Shown here: positions 54,791-64,000 of the stretch, in pieces
How positions within the stretch are numbered: the first letter of the stretch is position 1
Layout: every line of letters begins with the position of its first letter
From: Cavenderia fasciculata
Lineage: Eukaryota; Evosea; Eumycetozoa; Acytosteliales; Cavenderiaceae
Assembly: GCF_000203815.1 (NCBI RefSeq)
Contig: NW_004457695.1
Coordinates: forward strand, 682,001-746,000
Reading direction: 5' to 3'
DNA: 64,000 bases
The notes under the pieces: generated by a model
Told to the model about the DNA's origin: nothing
What the model saw: the letters and a program-made list of their open reading frames with translations, nothing else
Database searches by the model: none
Position numbers and translations under genes: made by a program

Positions 54791-56230
54791 ATGCACTCAA
54801 ACAACGAATCTTTAGAATTAAATTCATTATCATTATCTTCTTTACCAAATCTACCATGGGTAGTACAATCAGAGATTATTTATATTTTATGTAATTATCG
54901 AAAGAATCAAGATCATCAAGTATTTTCAATCAAAGATGTATTTAATATTGCTAGTGTGTCACATACGTGGAGACATGCAACAAAGGTGTCATTGTCATTA
55001 AATTGGCGGTTCAATATCAGTAGACACTCTCTCAAAGAATACAGACAACACTCTGAAACCCAACTATGTCTCCTTTCACAACCCAACCAACACACACTAA
55101 ACCTTGCACTCTATCACTCGGATGACACAGCTGAAAGCAACAGAATATATGCCAAGGATAATTTAGATTGGTTCAAGGAGAATGTGTTGAGCAAGGCATT
55201 GGGTATGAATACAGATCAAGAGACTAAAGTTGCTGGTTGGTGGGATCTCATCTGTCCAGATGGAGGAGAAGGAGGAGGAGGCAATACATTACCCTCATTA
55301 AAAAGTTTGACGTTGGAAATAGATGGTCAGGTGGCAGTATCACTTGACTTTTTACATCAATTGGAACAACTAGAAGTTGTATTTAAGAGTAGTACATGCC
55401 AAGATATATGTAATATATTCTCGAACTGTTATAATCTAAAGACACTCAATATCGATATTATTAGTTGTCTCGATCTCGATCTGAAACAAGTATTTGCAAG
55501 TATACCTAGTACCATTACAAAGTTGACTATGAATGACGGGCTTGTCACAGACCAACCATTCCCATTCCACTTGTTAAAGGCCACACAACTTTCAGAACTC
55601 ATCGTTTGGGATACCACTAAATCGTGTACTCGGTCATACTATGACTATGTACAATCCAAACAAGTGCGTCGTATTGTAAAATTCGGTATTGGGTCACAAG
55701 AAGAACTCGACTTTCTATCATCGTCGTCATCGCCCGTCAAAGATTTATATTTGCATGTGTCGGACGTACCAACCATCACGTTGGGTGGCAAGGCTATGGT
55801 TCCACCGATGCTCGAGCGGTTAGACCTTGGCTTTAGTCTTGCTATGAGCGCAGAGGTGATGGAATGTATTTTCACACACAGTGGACCATTACCAAAGCTT
55901 CACACACTCATCATAGACTCTAAAGCCAATGTCCTCGACATGCTAGCTCCATTTATCCAAAAAAGCCGGTCCCTCAAGACCATTGATTTCTCGTTATGCT
56001 TTCAAAGAAACACCAGTGCCGAAGGGTTCGAGCTATTACTAGATGCCATCGCAGCCAGCTCATCCATTCAAAAGGTTTGGTTTAGAGTAAAGTCCAATAA
56101 GGCGATCATGGGTGTAATCAAAAATCACATTCAACAAATTAAAAATAATCCATTAGTCCTCCTTGAAAATTCAACCATCATCAATACAATCAATAATCCA
56201 ATTGATTTATCTTCTTATTCAATCATTTAA
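54791..56230 (+). CDS. Array copy 6: F-box-like/leucine-rich protein
   Basis: 479 residues from the ATG at 54791; the open frame extends 11 codons upstream without ATG. It starts MHSNNESLELNSLSL, like copy 8's MHSN start. The block VFNIASVSHTWRHATKVSLS and HSLKEYRQHSETQLCLLSQP is almost identical in DNA to copy 4. It has a Gly-rich loop (GGEGGGG) at about 168, and its repeat body (QDICNIFSNCYNLKTLNID, VFASIPSTITKLTM) is diverged from copy 4. Confidence 0.82.
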   Translation: MHSNNESLELNSLSLSSLPNLPWVVQSEIIYILCNYRKNQDHQVFSIKDVFNIASVSHTWRHATKVSLSLNWRFNISRHSLKEYRQHSETQLCLLSQPNQHTLNLALYHSDDTAESNRIYAKDNLDWFKENVLSKALGMNTDQETKVAGWWDLICPDGGEGGGGNTLPSLKSLTLEIDGQVAVSLDFLHQLEQLEVVFKSSTCQDICNIFSNCYNLKTLNIDIISCLDLDLKQVFASIPSTITKLTMNDGLVTDQPFPFHLLKATQLSELIVWDTTKSCTRSYYDYVQSKQVRRIVKFGIGSQEELDFLSSSSSPVKDLYLHVSDVPTITLGGKAMVPPMLERLDLGFSLAMSAEVMECIFTHSGPLPKLHTLIIDSKANVLDMLAPFIQKSRSLKTIDFSLCFQRNTSAEGFELLLDAIAASSSIQKVWFRVKSNKAIMGVIKNHIQQIKNNPLVLLENSTIINTINNPIDLSSYSII

Positions 56231-56299
56231 ATAAATCAAATAATTAAAACATTAAACATTTTTGTTTATTTATTTTATTTATTTATTTTCCTTTTTTTT

Positions 56300-57427
56300 T
56301 TAAGCATGACTATAAGGAGGAGTACAAGTGACAGCAATCAATTGGTTTTGGTAGCATTGTTGAACATTCTTGCCTTTACCAGCAGCGTTGGACATGATAG
56401 AACAACCATTTTGGTCAGATGAACCTGATCCTCCAGATGAACCGGAACCAGAGCCAGAGCTACTGGTTGGAACGATCATTTGTGAACCATATGGATCACC
56501 GGATGAATACTTGCCTGTTGAAAGGATAGCAGCACCTGTACCCGAATTTATGTCTCCGTTTGGAAAAGTTGCATATGAATTGTGGGTTTGATTGCAGAGA
56601 ACAATACCAAAGATGACACTGTTGATTCCGACGCTACCGGCCGTTGATCCAGTGCCAGTACCAAATCCAGTACCAGTTTGGACACCACCAGCACCCGAAC
56701 CAATACGATGGGATGCACCGAAAAAGTCATCATCATCTACATCCCGGGTGGCAGACCAAGCTGGGAAAATAATGTCATCCAAGAATTCAAAGTATTTGTC
56801 AAGGATATCGATTGTTGAAATCTTGCTGTCATGGTGTTGTGATGATGGTGTATTTACAAGTGACGGTCCAGAAGACCCAGAACTAGCACCCGAACCCGAC
56901 GAACCTGTACCTGTAGAGAGGGAAGAGGCAAACGATGGGACTGAAGAAGCCGAGTCACTTGTACTGGGAAAGGCAGCTCTAAAGATAGCCATACACTTGT
57001 ACGATGGGATCCAACGGAAGAGCTCGAGTTGTTTGTTGGCCTTGCACGAGCTATAGGTAGAGATGGCCAATGAACGAGCTGGGTACGATGGTGTGGTGGC
57101 CGAGCAAGTAAAAGTCTTGTAGAAACCATTTTTTGTAGAGAGTGTGTTGCATTGGCCCGACGTGAATTCAGTTGTGTTTCCGACACTGCCTTGACATGTT
57201 TGATCCTTGTATTGTTGAACTGTTACGACATTTTTGTTGCAAGATACTTGTTGTCCGTTGACACATGTACCCGATTGCAAAACAATACCACCGATACTTG
57301 AACTATCCAAATCACAGTCTGGTTCGTTGAATGTTTCAATTGTTATCCATGAGGTGGATGTAGAACTAGTCACAACAACAATAGCAAATAGTGCTACTAA
57401 TAATACTAATAATGAATGTCCAATCAT
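56300..57427 (-). CDS. Secreted Cys/Gly/Ser-rich protein, 375 aa
   Basis: A single exon on the strand opposite the array. Residues 1-25 form a signal peptide (MIGHSLLVLLVALFAIVVVT). The N-terminal 120 residues carry about eight Cys (EPDCDL, GTCVNGQQVSCNK, DQTCQG, GQCNTL, FTCSAT), suggesting a disulfide-rich domain like those of secreted dictyostelid extracellular matrix or prespore proteins. Two Ser/Gly-rich linkers surround a middle segment IDILDKYFEFLDDIIFPAW. The end has three more Cys (GCSIM, VQQCYQ, VTCTPP). Function unknown. The gene end lies 70 bp from copy 6's stop. Confidence 0.75.
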   Translation of the reverse strand: MIGHSLLVLLVALFAIVVVTSSTSTSWITIETFNEPDCDLDSSSIGGIVLQSGTCVNGQQVSCNKNVVTVQQYKDQTCQGSVGNTTEFTSGQCNTLSTKNGFYKTFTCSATTPSYPARSLAISTYSSCKANKQLELFRWIPSYKCMAIFRAAFPSTSDSASSVPSFASSLSTGTGSSGSGASSGSSGPSLVNTPSSQHHDSKISTIDILDKYFEFLDDIIFPAWSATRDVDDDDFFGASHRIGSGAGGVQTGTGFGTGTGSTAGSVGINSVIFGIVLCNQTHNSYATFPNGDINSGTGAAILSTGKYSSGDPYGSQMIVPTSSSGSGSGSSGGSGSSDQNGCSIMSNAAGKGKNVQQCYQNQLIAVTCTPPYSHA

Positions 57428-57841
57428 TCTATCTTTCTGTGTTGATTATAAAGTTATGATACCCCGATGATGATGATGATGAGATGATCATCTTTTATAA
57501 ATAGTAGTTTAGATATTTACAATTAAATTTTAAACCAACAACAATGAGGTCGACCTACAAAAATCTCTGCCACATAATGCAGTATAGAAATATCTATCTT
57601 CGAATCGAATCCAAGGCAACATCGAATGATTTTAACTATGATGTGTCAAGTGAAAGTGTAAAGGAAAGTTCAGTATATATATTTATATCCATCCCTAAAT
57701 AAACATTAATGACATTTCGGTTATCAATAATACTATGATCATCATGAAAATATAATAATATATTTTATTAATAAAAAAAACTATTCTAAAAATTAGTTTA
57801 TAAACTTTCATTCTTTCACTCATACTAGTTATTCATTTTGT
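57428..57841. other. Divergent gap between the secreted gene and copy 7
   Basis: (GAT)n near 57464-57482 and AT-rich promoter DNA. A patch at 57560-57660 is less AT-rich but unassigned. Confidence 0.45.
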
Positions 57842-59233
57842 ATGTCATTATCTTTATCTCTATCTCTACCTAATCTACCATGGACAATACAATCAGAGAT
57901 TATTTATATAGTTTGTAATTATCGAAATAATCAAGATCAAAGAGAGATAAAGTCAAGAGATGTGTATCATGTGGCTGGGGTATCAAGACGGTGGAGACAA
58001 TTAACTACTGTATCATTGACTTTAAATTATAAGGTCAACATTGATATTAAATCTCTTAAAGAGTACCGACAACACTATGAAAACAACCTTTGTCTACTGT
58101 CTGGACCTAATCACAACATTATTGCAAGCGACATAACTGAAATATGTTATGAAACCAAAGAATATATAGAGACGCATTACGAGTGGTTCAAAGAACATAT
58201 CATCAACAAGATGTCTAGTTTCTGTCAAATTGGCGTTGGAAGACAGTTGTTGAACATTTTCAAAGGTCAACAAGTAGCGTCTCTCAAGAAACTGGCCAGT
58301 TACTATGAGTGTGTAGTACCACTTGAACTGTGCCACTATTTAGAAATGGCTGATCTCCATTTCTATCGTAGTTCATGTAAAGAGATATGCGCTATATTGT
58401 CAATTTGTCGTCAACTAAAGTCACTACACATCAATATAACTTATTGCCCAGACATTGATACCGGTATTAGCAATGTGTTTTCTAGTATGCCACGTGGCCT
58501 AACCAAGTTGGTTTGGGGTGATAAGGACGGTAACTCATATTCCAATTCTGACCAACCCTTCCCATTCCACCTATTACCGACAACCATACAAAAACTCTGT
58601 ATTTGGGATGTTCGTCAAACATCTACTCAAGCATACTATGACTATGTTCTTGCCAACTCATCAGCTATCCAATCACTCTTTCAACACTGTCATCCAACTC
58701 AAAAATTCAGAGATTTTTTATCATCACCTTTGTCTCGAGTTAAATACCTCTGTCTTGCAGGCTTTCCATCGTCGATCTTTGGAAAGGCATTGATACCACC
58801 TTTAGTAGAGGTTCTGAGACTAGACTTTAATGTGGAATCTACATTGGTTGCACATCACCTAGAATGTATTTTCAAGTATAGTGTACCATTACCAAACCTT
58901 CATACCATCCAAATCAAGCGATTCAATGAAGTAGCTGATAGCCTTTTATCATTTATCCAAGACAGTAATTCACTTCGGGTGATTGATTTGGATCCCATTT
59001 CTTTCAATAATGTCGACTTGGTGCTCGATGCGGTTTCCAATAGTCCATCCGTCGAAAGGGTATACTTGAGACATTCAAAAGGCAAGCCCTATTTGGCAAC
59101 TATCAATAGTCACCCAGCCATCAAAAATAATCAACTATCTTATTGCTCAACAAACTATTATGATTTCATTATTTTCAATATAAAGAATACTAGTCAATTA
59201 GATTTATCATCTTATCATATCATACCAAAATAA
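57842..59233 (+). CDS. Array copy 7: F-box-like/leucine-rich protein
   Basis: 463 residues, the shortest intact copy. Its N-terminus has an extended Leu/Ser run (MSLSLSLSLPNLPWTIQSEI). It groups with copies 8 and 9 by the segment HYEWFKEHIINKM, by NHNIIASDI-type sequence after LLSGP, and by loss of the loop present in copies 1-6. Body blocks: KEICAILSICRQLKSLHIN, VFSSMPRGLTKLVW, PFHLLPTTIQKLCIWD, VPLPNLHTIQIK. Confidence 0.82.
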   Translation: MSLSLSLSLPNLPWTIQSEIIYIVCNYRNNQDQREIKSRDVYHVAGVSRRWRQLTTVSLTLNYKVNIDIKSLKEYRQHYENNLCLLSGPNHNIIASDITEICYETKEYIETHYEWFKEHIINKMSSFCQIGVGRQLLNIFKGQQVASLKKLASYYECVVPLELCHYLEMADLHFYRSSCKEICAILSICRQLKSLHINITYCPDIDTGISNVFSSMPRGLTKLVWGDKDGNSYSNSDQPFPFHLLPTTIQKLCIWDVRQTSTQAYYDYVLANSSAIQSLFQHCHPTQKFRDFLSSPLSRVKYLCLAGFPSSIFGKALIPPLVEVLRLDFNVESTLVAHHLECIFKYSVPLPNLHTIQIKRFNEVADSLLSFIQDSNSLRVIDLDPISFNNVDLVLDAVSNSPSVERVYLRHSKGKPYLATINSHPAIKNNQLSYCSTNYYDFIIFNIKNTSQLDLSSYHIIPK

Positions 59234-59380
59234 ATAAATTATAATATTATTTAAAAACAATTTTAGTAATAATAACTGTATCTATTGTAGGTTCTGATTT
59301 AATTCTCTTGAACTCTAAAGCCAATATTAATAATTAAAATGTAATTAATTTTTCATTGTTTTTCGTTTCAAAGATCATCT

Positions 59381-60853
59381 ATGCACTCAAACAGTTACTC
59401 TTTAACCAAAACTTTATCATTATTACCTAATCTACCATGGACTGTACAATCAGAGATTATCTATATAATATGTAATTATCGAAAGAATCAAGATCAAAGA
59501 GAGATAAGACCAAAAGATGTGTATCATGTGGCTGGGGTATCAAAACAATGGAGACACGCAACCAAAGTATCATTGACTTTATGTTGGAATGTCAACATTG
59601 ATATTTTATCTCTTCAAGAGTATAGACGCCACTCTACAGAGAACAGTCTAAATCTATTGTCTGGTCCCAATCACACGATTATTGCCAACATTTATGATAT
59701 TACTGTTTATCGATCCGATAGAAACAAAGAATATGTAGAATCTAATCTAGAGTGGTTTAAAGAACATATCTTTAACAAAATGTCGTGTCTCTGGATCGAG
59801 AATACACAGTCTGCAGGTTGGATGGACATTATTATCAAAGACCAACAACACCTACCTCTCAAGAAACTAATTAAATATGAACATGCACAAGTCACAATAC
59901 CATTGGCACTATGTCATTATTTGGAAAAGGTTTATATAGATTTCTCAAAGAATACATGTCAAGAGATATGTGATGTATTGTCAAGTTTTCATCATCTAAA
60001 GTCACTTGATATCAATATAAAGAGATGTATTGGCCTTTTAGACATTGACAAGGTGTTTTCAAGTCTGCCTCGTAAGACTTTGACCAAACTAAAATGGGGT
60101 CCCCGAGAGAAAGACTCTTATTACAATCCAAGTGCTCAACCCTTTCCATTCCACCTATTACCAACAACCCTCACCAAATTCTATATGAGGGATCGTAGTC
60201 AAGCATGGACTCTACCATACTATGACTATGTATTTACCAATTCCGTCAGATCAATCACACAACACAACCACCCCACCAAACAACTCATGGAATATATATC
60301 ATCCCCTTCTTCTCCAGTCACACACCTCCACCTCATCGTCAACCAAATAGCATCACACTGGATCAAAGGACTAGCATTGGTACCACCATCACTCCAAGTT
60401 CTCACATTAGAGTCTAATTGTGATACATACCAAATAGATTGTATATTAAAGTATAGTGGACCACTGCCAAACCTACATACCATCAAAATAGAGCCATTCA
60501 AAGATATTATCAAACCCCTCATTTCATTTATGGCAGTTAGTAAGTCACTTCGAGTCATTGATTTCTATTCAGATACGTTTGCCTATTCCTTTTACCAAGA
60601 TAAAAGTTTAGAAACCTTTTTGTCTGCAATTGCCAATAGTATATCGGTTGAAAGGGTATACTTTAGAAAATCAATGGTCAAGTATATTCTAGGTGACATC
60701 AATTCACTCCAAACTTCATTCTCTACATTATCAACAACCCTCCTCCTCCCAAATAATGATTTAATTATATTCAATTTAATTAATAATAATAATAATCATA
60801 TTGATTTATCTTCATACCAATTAAATCCATTGGTCCCTGATCTAAATAAATAA
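59381..60853 (+). CDS. Array copy 8: F-box-like/leucine-rich protein
   Basis: 490 residues. Its F-box region (LPWTVQSEIIYIICNYRKNQ, VYHVAGVSKQWRHATKVSLT) is close to DNA-identical with copy 3, while the body (LEWFKEHIFNKM, QEICDVLSSFHHLKSLDIN) belongs with copies 7 and 9. It has a Pro-rich C-terminal tail after the common end (LSSYQLNPLVPDLNK). Confidence 0.82.
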   Translation: MHSNSYSLTKTLSLLPNLPWTVQSEIIYIICNYRKNQDQREIRPKDVYHVAGVSKQWRHATKVSLTLCWNVNIDILSLQEYRRHSTENSLNLLSGPNHTIIANIYDITVYRSDRNKEYVESNLEWFKEHIFNKMSCLWIENTQSAGWMDIIIKDQQHLPLKKLIKYEHAQVTIPLALCHYLEKVYIDFSKNTCQEICDVLSSFHHLKSLDINIKRCIGLLDIDKVFSSLPRKTLTKLKWGPREKDSYYNPSAQPFPFHLLPTTLTKFYMRDRSQAWTLPYYDYVFTNSVRSITQHNHPTKQLMEYISSPSSPVTHLHLIVNQIASHWIKGLALVPPSLQVLTLESNCDTYQIDCILKYSGPLPNLHTIKIEPFKDIIKPLISFMAVSKSLRVIDFYSDTFAYSFYQDKSLETFLSAIANSISVERVYFRKSMVKYILGDINSLQTSFSTLSTTLLLPNNDLIIFNLINNNNNHIDLSSYQLNPLVPDLNK

Positions 60854-60980
60854 AAAGATACAAATATTTATGTGAGCAAAAAGTCATTAAAAAAATAGGT
60901 TTCAAACAAAAAAAAACAAAAGGGAAACATGTTATAATATTATTTTTGTTGTTGTCTTCTTAATCATATATAATTAAAAC

Positions 60981-62438
60981 ATGTTATCTTTATCATTATC
61001 TCTATCTCTACCTAATATACCATGGACAATACAATCAAAGATTATTTATATTGTATGTAATTATCGAAAGAATCAAGATGGTAAAGAGATAAAGTCAAGA
61101 GATGTATATCATATAGCTGGTGTATCGAAAAAGTGGAGAGACACAACCAAAGTTGAATTAACTTTAAATTGGAAGATAAGAATTGATAGTATCTATCTAG
61201 AAGAGTACCGTCAACACTCTTCAAACTGTTTGAATCTGTTGTCTGGTCCTAATCACAACATTACCGCCTGTGTCAACAAAATACCATCGCAAGAGACCAA
61301 GGAATTTATAATGGCACACTACGACTGGTTTAAAGAACATATCATCAACAAAATGGCTTGTTTCGATCAAATCACCAATCATCTAGAATTTTTTGATGTC
61401 TTTGAGGGACACTACACACCACCCCTCAAGAAGTTGGTCAACTTTGGCAAAGATCTACCTCCACTTGGTTGTTTACAAAAGGTCAAAGCAGATTTATCAG
61501 AGAATACCTGTCAAGAGGTATGCAGTGCATTATCAAGATTCCACAATCTAAAGTCTCTCGATATTATTATCAAACGCAACCTAGATTTCGATGACATTTG
61601 CAAGATGTTTTCAAGTATACCTCGTAGTCTCACCAAACTTATTTGGAGACAGTTTACATCGATGGTCACCTTTTACTCAATTCGCCCCGAAATCACCAGC
61701 CCATATCCATTCCACCTATTGCCAAAGAACATCAGAAAACTCTATTTTTCATCATCCAATAGGAAACAGAGCCAAACATCAACAAAAGAATATTTGGACT
61801 ATTTGCTTGTCAACTCTGTTCGATCAATCTCTCTCGAAAGTTCCCTGACACTACAATCCATTGACTTTTTAACATCACCTTCTTGTCCAGTTAAAGACCT
61901 AAACTTGATTCTCTTAGAGGCTACATCGTTTTCAATCAAAGAAAAGGCATTGATCCCACCATATCTAGAGGTTCTAAGATTGGATATCAGATTTTCAAAT
62001 GCCATTTATCAACTTGAAAACATGTTCTTGTATAGTGGTGACTTACCAAACCTCCATACCATCAAAACCAATCTATTCCAAAATGACCACCTTTTAACAT
62101 TTATAGAAACCAGCAAGTCACTCAGAGTGGTCGATATAAAAATCGTTTCCCTTGATCAGATCGAAAGACTGTTCCAAGTGGTAGCCAAGAGTACTTCAAT
62201 TGAAAAGGTATACTTTAGGGAATCACAAAACAAAAACTTTGAGAGAGTCTCAAAGATCTATTCTATGTTTATGGTAACTGGCATCATCCAAATTCTAATG
62301 TCCTTTAAAAAAAATAATAATAATACTGCATTGTGTGCATCCCATATAGGTGATTCTGCTTTAATACTATTTAATTTAAATAATAATAATAATCTTCAAA
62401 TCGATTTGTCGTCCTATGAAATGATCGACCAATTTTAA
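60981..62438 (+). CDS. Array copy 9: F-box-like/leucine-rich protein
   Basis: 485 residues, last of the array. The N-terminus MLSLSLSLSLPNIPWTIQSK replaces the usual E of the QSEII motif with K, and VYHIAGVSKKWRDTTKVEL is the least conserved F-box block of the array. The body keeps QEVCSALSRFHNLKSLDII and FSSIPRSLTKLIW. Near the end there is an extra segment (GIIQILMSFKKNNNNTALCA) compared with copies 7 and 8. Confidence 0.82.
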   Translation: MLSLSLSLSLPNIPWTIQSKIIYIVCNYRKNQDGKEIKSRDVYHIAGVSKKWRDTTKVELTLNWKIRIDSIYLEEYRQHSSNCLNLLSGPNHNITACVNKIPSQETKEFIMAHYDWFKEHIINKMACFDQITNHLEFFDVFEGHYTPPLKKLVNFGKDLPPLGCLQKVKADLSENTCQEVCSALSRFHNLKSLDIIIKRNLDFDDICKMFSSIPRSLTKLIWRQFTSMVTFYSIRPEITSPYPFHLLPKNIRKLYFSSSNRKQSQTSTKEYLDYLLVNSVRSISLESSLTLQSIDFLTSPSCPVKDLNLILLEATSFSIKEKALIPPYLEVLRLDIRFSNAIYQLENMFLYSGDLPNLHTIKTNLFQNDHLLTFIETSKSLRVVDIKIVSLDQIERLFQVVAKSTSIEKVYFRESQNKNFERVSKIYSMFMVTGIIQILMSFKKNNNNTALCASHIGDSALILFNLNNNNNLQIDLSSYEMIDQF

Positions 62439-62679
62439 CCTCTAAAGAAAGTCAAGGGTGATAATCAAACTCTTATTTCAACCACATTCCTAGAAATATA
62501 ATAAAATATCTTTAAATAGTAATTAAAGACATTTAATAATATTTTAAAATCAAGTTCAATCCAACATAATATTATTCTTAGATTAGTGAATGAGATTCAT
62601 TTATTATCTTTCTAACCCCACCATTCAAATACATTTAATCATTCCAAGAGATGATGGATTTTAATTGTTTGTTTATTCT
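62439..62679. other. Convergent gap at the end of the array
   Basis: AT-rich 3' flanks; nothing else is seen. Confidence 0.45.
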
Positions 62680-63828
62680 TTATCTAACATAGGTATTAAT
62701 CTTTGTTGATTTTGGAGGAGATGCAAGTGGGTTAGGACCAGATGCATTTTTGACATTGTTGTTATTTAGAAACATGGTGACATAGTCATCTTGTTGGATT
62801 CCATTGCGTTGAAACAATAGATGATGATTTGGTGTAGACTTCATACACCACAATGCAAATAGTCGATCCTTTTCCAACGCAGTGAGGTTTCCAGCCAAAA
62901 CACCTTGAATCTTGAGATATGCCAACAACATTCCAACACTGACCGATACATTAAACGATTCGACCAATCCACTCATTGGCAAAAATATTCTACGATCCGA
63001 TAAACTCTTCATTTCATCCGATACTCCATTATGTTCATTTCCAAATACAATTGCTATCTTTTCATTATTTAATATTACATTATCTTTATCTTTACTATAT
63101 TCTTTATATATATTATCAAATATATTATTTTGATTTTGATTATTTTGATTATTTTGATTATTTTGATTTTTTAAATGATTATAAAATGGATCAAGTTGAG
63201 GAGGAATAATATTTTGATTTGGTTGAAATACTAATTTATCAAATGGAAATGCACCAAGTGATAGATCGGAACTCCATATTTTGTAACCATTGTCACGAAG
63301 GTTTTGAACACACTCCAAAGTGTCGGCGTGTCTGTGAATAGTGACCCATTTCTCGGATCCCTTTGAGATGGCACCAAATGAATCGAATCTAATTCGTTTC
63401 TCGACAATGTGCATATGTTGTATTCCCATTGCATCACATGACCGAACGACGGCAGCAATGTTACCAGGGTTACCCAAGTCTTCACACACCACTACAAATC
63501 GGTCTGTTCGATCATTGATCACTCGTTTAAATGTTTCTATTCGTTGTGTCGATGTGATCGGTATCAATATATCATGTAATCTTTTGTAAAATGATTGTAT
63601 AGATTGATCTTTAAATGTTTCTATTGTTTCTATTAATTGTTTATGTATTATTATTTCATCATTTAAACTAATTTCATCAATTGTATTATTATTATTATTC
63701 TTCTGTAAAGTATTTGTTGTATTTGTCGTTGTAGTCGTTGTCGAACAATATCTTGTTGTTGATCTACTACAACAATGATGATTCTTTAATATTGTAGTTG
63801 TTGTTTTTGATATTATATTTCTAAACAT
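62680..63828 (-). CDS. TrmH/SpoU-family RNA 2'-O-ribose methyltransferase
   Basis: An intronless 382-residue frame. The SPOUT motifs are complete: motif 1 NPGNIAAVVRSCDAMGI (about 121-137), motif 2 VFGNEHNGVS and motif 3 FLPMSGLVESFNVSVSVGM, which form the trefoil knot for S-adenosylmethionine. The upstream helical stretch (ITSTQRIETFKRVINDRTDR) resembles the N-terminal extension of TrmH, which makes Gm18 in tRNA. The first 35 residues are basic and rich in Ser/Thr without acids (MFRNIISKTTTTILKNHHCC), so import into mitochondria is likely. An Asn/Gln run is inserted between motifs 1 and 2. Whether tRNA or rRNA is the substrate cannot be told. Confidence 0.9.
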   Translation of the reverse strand: MFRNIISKTTTTILKNHHCCSRSTTRYCSTTTTTTNTTNTLQKNNNNNTIDEISLNDEIIIHKQLIETIETFKDQSIQSFYKRLHDILIPITSTQRIETFKRVINDRTDRFVVVCEDLGNPGNIAAVVRSCDAMGIQHMHIVEKRIRFDSFGAISKGSEKWVTIHRHADTLECVQNLRDNGYKIWSSDLSLGAFPFDKLVFQPNQNIIPPQLDPFYNHLKNQNNQNNQNNQNQNNIFDNIYKEYSKDKDNVILNNEKIAIVFGNEHNGVSDEMKSLSDRRIFLPMSGLVESFNVSVSVGMLLAYLKIQGVLAGNLTALEKDRLFALWCMKSTPNHHLLFQRNGIQQDDYVTMFLNNNNVKNASGPNPLASPPKSTKINTYVR

Positions 63829-64000
63829 GATGATGATTTAGAGAGATAGATAACAAACGAATGATGAATACGAATGTGTGACCAGAGTTCCCTCGTTTTT
63901 TTTTGGTTTAGAACTTTTCTTTTGTGATTATAAAAATTGTAGGGTTGAAAAGTTGCGTTTCAAAACTGTGAACTGTCCTTTTGAGAATATATATATTATA
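63829..64000. promoter_or_regulatory. Upstream region of the TrmH-like gene
   Basis: 5' flank with a T-run at about 63896-63904 and AT-rich DNA running to the window edge; presumed promoter. Confidence 0.35.

Noticed and set aside
1-64000. CRISPR arrays, operons, bacterial promoters and Shine-Dalgarno sites
   Set aside because: The window is eukaryotic nuclear DNA with spliced genes; short tandem repeats seen are microsatellites.

Overview
The window is nuclear DNA from a dictyostelid social amoeba. The evidence is an AT-rich sequence full of AAT/CAA-type runs coding Asn, Gln and Ser tracts, short introns (mostly 40-115 nt) with GTATGT/GTAAGT donors, AT-rich intergenic DNA, and lineage-specific tandem gene families. 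Two such families resemble expansions known outside the D. discoideum group. A Cavenderia-like species is my guess, not something the sequence proves.

Left part (1-21.6 kb) holds mostly single-copy housekeeping genes: an ERCC8/CSA WD40 protein, a small membrane-anchored unknown, a NATD1-like acetyltransferase, an ankyrin-like family protein between two direct repeats, a four-pass membrane protein, a nine-kilobase-class multi-exon fimbrin-like protein with a very long coiled coil (8892-14834), a vasculin-like protein hidden in low-complexity sequence, and an F-box-like protein whose tail resembles the RNA polymerase II CTD.

Middle part (22-34 kb): an orphan gene, a compositionally odd coiled-coil gene, and a tandem cluster of four trypsin-fold serine protease genes. 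A patatin-like phospholipase is interleaved on the other strand. One protease copy is broken by an internal inversion and another has lost its catalytic His. Then come an unknown gene, a secreted protein, and a tRNA-His(GTG).

35-43 kb: a Mad3/BubR1-type spindle checkpoint protein with two KEN boxes, a run of about seven ABBA-like motifs and a degenerate C-terminal kinase fold; a four-pass membrane protein; and an SLC35/TPT-type transporter.

43-62.5 kb: nine intact tandem copies of an intronless F-box-like/leucine-rich family, all on the plus strand. Two stretches interrupt the array. One (51.2-54.8 kb) holds a SAM-like gene, a lone H-type lectin gene and truncated ends of at least two further array copies, flanked by a 26-bp inverted repeat. 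The other (56.3-57.4 kb) holds an antisense secreted-protein gene. The window ends with a TrmH/SpoU 2'-O-methyltransferase.

No CRISPR, operon or bacterial signals are expected or seen. Exon joins were deduced by eye from reading frame, splice consensus and homology.
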